A stretch of 38,516 nt of DNA from Candidatus Scalindua sp. (GTDB lineage: Bacteria; Planctomycetota; Brocadiia; Brocadiales; Scalinduaceae), in NCBI GenBank assembly GCA_021776915.1, contig JAIQZU010000049.1, forward strand, positions 1-38,516. Direction: 5' to 3'. Position 1 is the first letter of the stretch. Each line of letters starts with the position of its first letter. The translations under genes were made by a program, and so were the position numbers. Positions 34,358 to 38,516 of this stretch are shown here, piece by piece. Under the pieces are notes generated by a model. The model was not told where the DNA came from. It saw nothing but the letters and a program-made list of their open reading frames with translations, and searched no databases.

Positions 34358-35578
34358 ATGAAAAATTGTTTAATATGCAATAAGCCGGTTGAAGCATTTA
34401 TGTCCTTTGGAAAAATGCCAATTGCGAACGGATTCCTTGCAAAGGATCAATTTTCTGAAGAATATTTTTTTGAGATGAAGGTTGCTTCCTGTACTCATTG
34501 CGGTATGTTTCAGTTAATTGAACAGCCTGATCGTGAGAAGATGTTTAATGAAAACTATGCTTTCTTTTCCGGTACGTCTAAAAGCATGGCGTTACACTAT
34601 AAAGAATTTGCAGAATATGTTGGAAGTAACTTTCTTTCTCCCAACGATCCATTTGTTGTAGAAATTGGCAGTAACGATGGAATAATGCTGCAGAACTTTG
34701 ATGCAGCAGGAGTTCGGCACCTCGGTATTGAACCCTCAGAGAATGTCGCAAAGGTGGCGACCGATAAAGGCATACAAACAGTATGTGGATTTTTTGATGA
34801 AGAACTTGCTCGACAAATTATGACAGAGCATGGTCAGGCAGATGCATTTCTTGGCGCCAATGTGATGTGCCATATTCCTTATATACACTCCGTTGTGGAA
34901 GGAATAAAGATTCTTCTAAAGCCAAAAGGCATAGTTCTGTTAGAAGATCCATATTTGGGGGATGTAATTGAGAATACAATCTATGACCAGATTTATGATG
35001 AGCACGTATTCCTATTTTCCGTGTCATCCATAAAGTATCTGTTCGAATTGCACGATATGGTACTGGTTGATATAGAACCTCAAGAGACTCACGGTGGTTC
35101 TATGCGATATGTTATTGCTCACAAGGGAGTACGACCCATTTCTGACAGTGTAAAAAAACAGTTGGATAAAGAGAAAATGATGGGGTTGGACAACCCGGAA
35201 ACATATGAAACTTTTAGAAGAAACTGTGAAGGTTCACGTGATAGCCTGGTATCTCTTTTGAATAATATTAGACAGCAGGGAAAGAGGGTTGTTGGTTATG
35301 CTGCAACTTCCAAGAGTACGACCATTATCAACTATTGCGGTATTACTGCTGATCATATTGAATTTATCAGCGATACAACACCGGTCAAGCAGGGTAAGTT
35401 CAGTCCTGGAGCTCATGTGCCTGTCCGCGCATATGAAGCATTTGTGGATAATTATCCTGAATATGCACTTTTGTTTGCCTATAATCATGCAAAAGAGATA
35501 ATGGTAAAAGAGCAGAAGTTTATGAAATCAGGTGGCAAATGGATTACGTATGTGCCTGAAGTGAAAGTGTTGGGATAG
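34358..35578 (+). CDS. NDP-sugar C-methyltransferase (Methyltransf_13/11/14 architecture)
   Basis: This is a 406-residue protein with three recognisable parts. An N-terminal zinc-binding domain has Cys4, Cys7, Cys45 and Cys48 (CLICNKP and CTHCGMF). A class I SAM domain has VVEIGSNDGIML at about 100-111. The C-terminal domain has the catalytic YxEH motif (Tyr213, Glu215, His216 in IYDEHVFLFS), matching the Tyr222/Glu224/His225 triad of TcaB9, plus Tyr67, which fits TcaB9 Tyr76. HGGSMRY and VVGYAATSKSTTI complete the family signature. Such enzymes transfer a methyl to C3 of a 4-keto-6-deoxy sugar nucleotide to make branched sugars. A keto-sugar precursor gene is needed but is not in view. Confidence 0.87.
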   Translation: MKNCLICNKPVEAFMSFGKMPIANGFLAKDQFSEEYFFEMKVASCTHCGMFQLIEQPDREKMFNENYAFFSGTSKSMALHYKEFAEYVGSNFLSPNDPFVVEIGSNDGIMLQNFDAAGVRHLGIEPSENVAKVATDKGIQTVCGFFDEELARQIMTEHGQADAFLGANVMCHIPYIHSVVEGIKILLKPKGIVLLEDPYLGDVIENTIYDQIYDEHVFLFSVSSIKYLFELHDMVLVDIEPQETHGGSMRYVIAHKGVRPISDSVKKQLDKEKMMGLDNPETYETFRRNCEGSRDSLVSLLNNIRQQGKRVVGYAATSKSTTIINYCGITADHIEFISDTTPVKQGKFSPGAHVPVRAYEAFVDNYPEYALLFAYNHAKEIMVKEQKFMKSGGKWITYVPEVKVLG

Positions 35579-35598
35579 AAACGAAAGGATAATCATTT

Positions 35599-36504
35599 AT
35601 GAAAGAAGTGAACAGGGAAAAAGATATATATGCAAAGTCGAGAACGATTACAGATATTAAAGAATGCGAATTTTACCATGTAATGGATATTCCAAACTAT
35701 GGAATAGTAGGAGAGGAATGGGACTTGCGAAATAGTCTACATGAGTATTTAGGTAATGTAGATTTTAAGGACAAGCGTGTTTTAGAATTAGGGACAGCAA
35801 GTGGATTAATATGCTTTCATATGGAAAAAATGGGTGCACAAGTAGTTGCCTACGATCTTTCAATTGATCAGCAATGGGATATTGTTCCATTTTCGCAATA
35901 TGATTATAAAAAAGATATTCATGAGTATAAGAACCATATAAATAGACTGAATAATGGATTTTGGTTTGCTCATAAAGCCTATGATTCAAAAGCAAAAGTT
36001 ATTTATAATTCAATTTATGAAATTCCTGAAGAAATTGGCCTCGTTGATATTTCAACATTCTGTAGTATTCTTCTTCATGTTCGCGATCCATTTTATGCCC
36101 TTCAGAATGCCTTAAGGCTAACGAAAGAAACCGTAATTATTACGGACATGGCACAATCATTCATTGATATAAAGTTTATTCAAAACATAGTTAATTTCAT
36201 AAATGTTAAACTGTTTAGGAAGAAAAGAGGAATACATAACATAAAAGGTCCTTGGATGAAATTCTTGCCAAATTATGGAACTGTTTCGAATCAGGGATCT
36301 TGGTGGGCGCTATCACCAGAGGCAATCATTAATTTCATAGGTGTATTGGGATTTGAAAAAACAACAGTAACATACCATTGCCAAAAATTTAGAGATGGTA
36401 CATCGAAGAAATTTTTTACAGTCGTTGGTAGACGGACTCGGCCAACTAATGCGTGCTCAACTGAAAAGAGTATTTGTATGAATGCTTCGAAGAATTCCTA
36501 TTGA
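35599..36504 (+). CDS. Class I SAM methyltransferase
   Basis: This 301-residue protein has the SAM motif VLELGTASGLICFHMEKMG at about residues 60-78, followed by VVAYDLS (acidic residue binding the ribose), and LVDISTFCSILLHVRDPFYAL as motif IV. The remaining part resembles the TRM/CmoB or DUF1698-like group loosely, but I cannot assign it. It probably O- or N-methylates a sugar. It lies directly after the C-methyltransferase gene (20 bases), so one branched or methylated sugar may need both. Its stop overlaps the next start as TTGA. Confidence 0.78.
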   Translation: MKEVNREKDIYAKSRTITDIKECEFYHVMDIPNYGIVGEEWDLRNSLHEYLGNVDFKDKRVLELGTASGLICFHMEKMGAQVVAYDLSIDQQWDIVPFSQYDYKKDIHEYKNHINRLNNGFWFAHKAYDSKAKVIYNSIYEIPEEIGLVDISTFCSILLHVRDPFYALQNALRLTKETVIITDMAQSFIDIKFIQNIVNFINVKLFRKKRGIHNIKGPWMKFLPNYGTVSNQGSWWALSPEAIINFIGVLGFEKTTVTYHCQKFRDGTSKKFFTVVGRRTRPTNACSTEKSICMNASKNSY

Positions 36505-37478
36505 AGAATCAACTACTAACTACACCAGTTTTATTCATCATTTTCAATCGCATGGATACTACCAGAAGGGTTTTTAATGCGATAAGAAAGGCAAAGCCTG
36601 TAAAGTTATTTATTAGCGCGGATGGGCCGAGGGAGAATAGAGCCGGAGAAAAGGAACAATGTCAAAAAGTAAAAGATATCGTCTGTGAAGTAGATTGGGA
36701 GTGTGAAGTTTATCATAAATTCAGTGAAAAAAATCTGGGCTGTAGGGTAGCCGTCAGTTCTGCGATAAACTGGTTTTTTGAAAACGTTCATGAAGGAATT
36801 ATACTTGAAGATGACTGTGTGCCAGCAAAATCGTTTTTCAGGTTTTGTCAGGAGTTACTTGAAAAATATAGATATGATGAGCGTATTATGTCGATTAATG
36901 GTAATAATTTTTTGCTTGGTAAAAAGAGAATTAAGGAAAGCTATTATTTTTCAAGGATACCCGGATGTTGGGGGTGGGCAACCTGGAGAAGGGCGTGGAG
37001 GCATTTTGATAAGGATATGAAATGCTTTACAAGATTTCAAGAAGATGATCTAATAAACAATTACCATAGCAATAAAGAAATTAGTAACTGGCACATGAGC
37101 TGCCTGGAGGAAGCTAATAAGCCAAATTGTAGTATCTGGTCAACACAATGGATATATGCGATAATGACTCAAAATGGACTCTGTGTTTATCCAGCAAAAA
37201 ATCTTATTCAGAATATAGGTTTTGCAGCGGATGCCACGCACTGCAAGCATGAAAGTTTCTGGATATATTCAAAATTTGTGCTTGATGAAATAAATAAAAT
37301 AACGCACCCACCTTTTATATTGCCTGATATCGAAGCAGATAGTTTGCATTTCGAAATAATTAAAAAAACAGATCCACGGCTAACTAATAAAAATAGGATT
37401 ATAGTATTAAACATGATAAAGAGAATTATACCTGGTAGAATTCAGAAAATAATAAAAACATTATCACAAAGAGTCTAA
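36501..37478 (+). CDS. GNT-I-like (GT-A) glycosyltransferase
   Basis: This is a 325-residue nucleotide-diphospho-sugar transferase-fold protein. It has PVLFIIFNRMDTTRRVF near the start, LFISADGPRENRAGE, NLGCRVAVSSAINWFFE, GIILEDDCVPAKSFF (the acidic DxD-equivalent EDD) and SRIPGCWGWATWRRAWRHFD, a signature of this family of hemolysin- and GNT-I-like bacterial enzymes. The TTG start at 36501 overlaps the preceding stop by 4 bases. An open frame upstream to 36474 lacks a ribosome site. It would add a sugar to a growing glycan; donor not predictable. Confidence 0.82.
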   Translation: MKNQLLTTPVLFIIFNRMDTTRRVFNAIRKAKPVKLFISADGPRENRAGEKEQCQKVKDIVCEVDWECEVYHKFSEKNLGCRVAVSSAINWFFENVHEGIILEDDCVPAKSFFRFCQELLEKYRYDERIMSINGNNFLLGKKRIKESYYFSRIPGCWGWATWRRAWRHFDKDMKCFTRFQEDDLINNYHSNKEISNWHMSCLEEANKPNCSIWSTQWIYAIMTQNGLCVYPAKNLIQNIGFAADATHCKHESFWIYSKFVLDEINKITHPPFILPDIEADSLHFEIIKKTDPRLTNKNRIIVLNMIKRIIPGRIQKIIKTLSQRV

Positions 37479-37992
37479 AAACCTTTTAGAGATAAAAAAG
37501 CAAGTCAATGCATTGTATGTAAAGCACTTCACTTGTTCATTATTTCTGTACTATAGCAGCTTTCATAATTCGAAGCGGTATTTCTTCAGTTAGTGTTTGA
37601 TATAAGTTTTTTTAATGAAAGAGTGCGGAATGACAGTAACCAGGTAGAGGATAAAAAGCAGATTTGAAAAATGATTCTGATAGTAGATTATATAGGCTGA
37701 TTGTTTGTGCTGGTCCTCGTTTGAGCATATTAGAACAATCTGATTTACTTGCACTTTCAAATGAGTGCTTTAATATGAACAAGTTACAACGAATATATAC
37801 AACCGTGAACTTGTGGAGATGACAGATAAGCAATATTTGAAAGCCTCATTTTGTAGAATAACAAAGCGGGTAATCTGTTTACTCAGTGAATGGTCTTCTG
37901 TGCGACAGAGAGAAGGTTTAGAAGTTCATGATGCTTATTAACCTACTAATATTATTTAATGGTGATATTTCGTTTAAAATAAAGGGGAAAAA
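37479..37992 (+). other. 514-base spacer with a decayed gene fragment
   Basis: No intact gene is seen in this long spacer between the glycosyltransferase and the TylF-like gene. Its middle carries the broken fragment described at 37658. The rest, on either side, shows nothing I recognise. Its last part contains AAAGGGG at 37981-37987, the ribosome site for the next gene. Confidence 0.5.
37658..37822 (+). pseudogene. Possible relic of MptE-like/DUF115 glycan protein
   Basis: Frame 2 is open for 54 codons without a convincing start and reads RLIVCAGPRLSILEQSDLL followed by FNMNKLQRIYTT and LWR before TGA at 37820-37822. This resembles the start of DUF115/MptE-like and sialyltransferase-42-type proteins (a GNGPSL turn, then a NxIY strand), where a glycine-rich nucleotide loop precedes a conserved MN-containing strand. 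The Asn in the GNGPS turn is absent. If right, a whole gene has decayed to its first ~50 codons. Confidence 0.35.
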
Positions 37993-38516
37993 ATGAATTT
38001 GAAGACTTTTATAAGAAAGTATTTCCCTGATATCGTTGTTTCTTTTATTAAATTATTTATTTCGCCTCCTTTTAAATATATTAAATACAAGCCGACATAT
38101 AATGAGGATGGACTTTACACTAATCATAACTGCGATTTTATGGATGATCCATTATTTAAACAGGCATATGATCTAGGTTTTGCGACTGGCTCTACAAAAG
38201 GGTGGCACTTGCACTGGAGGGTTTACGTTGCTTGTTGGTTAGCATATAGAGCAAAGGACATGGTAGGCGATTTTGTTGAATGTGGAACTAATAAAGGCAT
38301 GATAGCTCGTGCCGTTATTCACTATACTGATTTTGGGAATCTAGATAAAAGTTTTTATCTGGTGGATACATTTAATGGTATGTCTGAAAAATATCAATCA
38401 GAATCTGAGAAGAAAAATCTCTTCTGCAACATAAAATATGAAATGTGTTATGAAGAAGTAAAAAGAACATTCTCAGAATTTAATAATGTAATAATTATTC
38501 GTGGAACAGTCCCTGA
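37993..38516 (+). CDS. TylF-like O-methyltransferase, 3' end cut by the window
   Basis: An ATG at 37993, with AAAGGGG 5 bases upstream, opens a frame that is still open at the window end; 174 codons are seen. The N-terminus has a hydrophobic segment (IVVSFIKLFISPPF, residues 14-27). The SAM-binding region follows as VGDFVECGTNKGMIARAV (about 96-113), then FYLVDTFNGMSEKY, which matches TylF/macrocin 3'-O-methyltransferases (motif VEFGVWRGG then LYDTFEGMP). It would O-methylate a sugar. Completeness cannot be judged. A fifth methyl-transfer gene after a decayed spacer adds to the methylation block at 33508-36504. Confidence 0.75.
   Translation, partial: MNLKTFIRKYFPDIVVSFIKLFISPPFKYIKYKPTYNEDGLYTNHNCDFMDDPLFKQAYDLGFATGSTKGWHLHWRVYVACWLAYRAKDMVGDFVECGTNKGMIARAVIHYTDFGNLDKSFYLVDTFNGMSEKYQSESEKKNLFCNIKYEMCYEEVKRTFSEFNNVIIIRGTVP

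Noticed and set aside
37475-37489. Inverted repeat CTAAAA...TTTTAG over the glycosyltransferase stop as a terminator.
   Set aside because: The 6-bp AT-rich stem with a 3-base loop is too weak, and no T-tract follows.

Overview
The window is a one-directional (all genes on the + strand), AT-rich, 38.5 kb glycan biosynthesis region of the O-antigen, capsule or glycoprotein-glycan type. Genes are closely packed, often with 4-bp ATGA or TTGA overlaps, and several seem to start at TTG, GTG or even ATT. The organism is a bacterium. The mix of nonulosonate genes, many radical SAM enzymes (two with cobalamin-binding-type N-termini), an ISNCY-like transposase and a MazF-type toxin fragment suggests an anaerobic environmental lineage. 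An anammox planctomycete (Brocadiales) is my best guess, but it is an inference that nothing in the window proves. No rRNA, tRNA or CRISPR array was seen.

Region 1 (1-428) has the tail of a MazF/PemK toxin and a short GC-richer spacer. Region 2 (428-12155) holds a GDP-fucose synthase, a 5' relic of a pseB-like dehydratase, a class III aminotransferase, a SPASM radical SAM protein, a short GT2, a NeuB/SpsE-type synthase, an SpsF-type cytidylyltransferase, a CDP-paratose/tyvelose 2-epimerase-like enzyme with an apparent ATT start, a second GT2, a B12-type radical SAM protein with a TPR tail, a second SpsF, a PAPS-type sulfotransferase and a decayed third SpsF. The core product is probably a CMP-activated nonulosonic or related acidic sugar.

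Region 3 (12152-19530) holds two Gfo/Idh/MocA oxidoreductases, a DegT aminotransferase, a DUF4910 metallopeptidase-like protein, a GT-B-like protein and a second B12-type radical SAM protein. Region 4 (19648-23885) has a radical SAM protein with an N-terminal nucleotide-binding-like domain, an IS transposase, and a GT2 gene broken by a stop codon and a frameshift. That GT2 ends in the same kind of nucleotide-binding-like domain.

Region 5 (23971-31839) looks like an acyl-modification cassette: an MDR oxidoreductase, an AMP-forming acyl ligase, a SPASM radical SAM enzyme, an acyl carrier protein, an AAC(3)-like N-acyltransferase, an aldehyde dehydrogenase and a FemAB-like aminoacyl transferase. 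Region 6 (31844-38516) holds a GT-B-like protein, three methyltransferase-like proteins (one a Zn-binding sugar C-methyltransferase), a GNT-I-like glycosyltransferase, a decayed spacer, and a TylF-like methyltransferase cut by the window end.

Together the genes suggest assembly of a complex, amino-, acyl-, sulfo- and methyl-decorated glycan. At least three decayed genes, an intact IS and a possible IS relic show that the locus is being actively remodelled.
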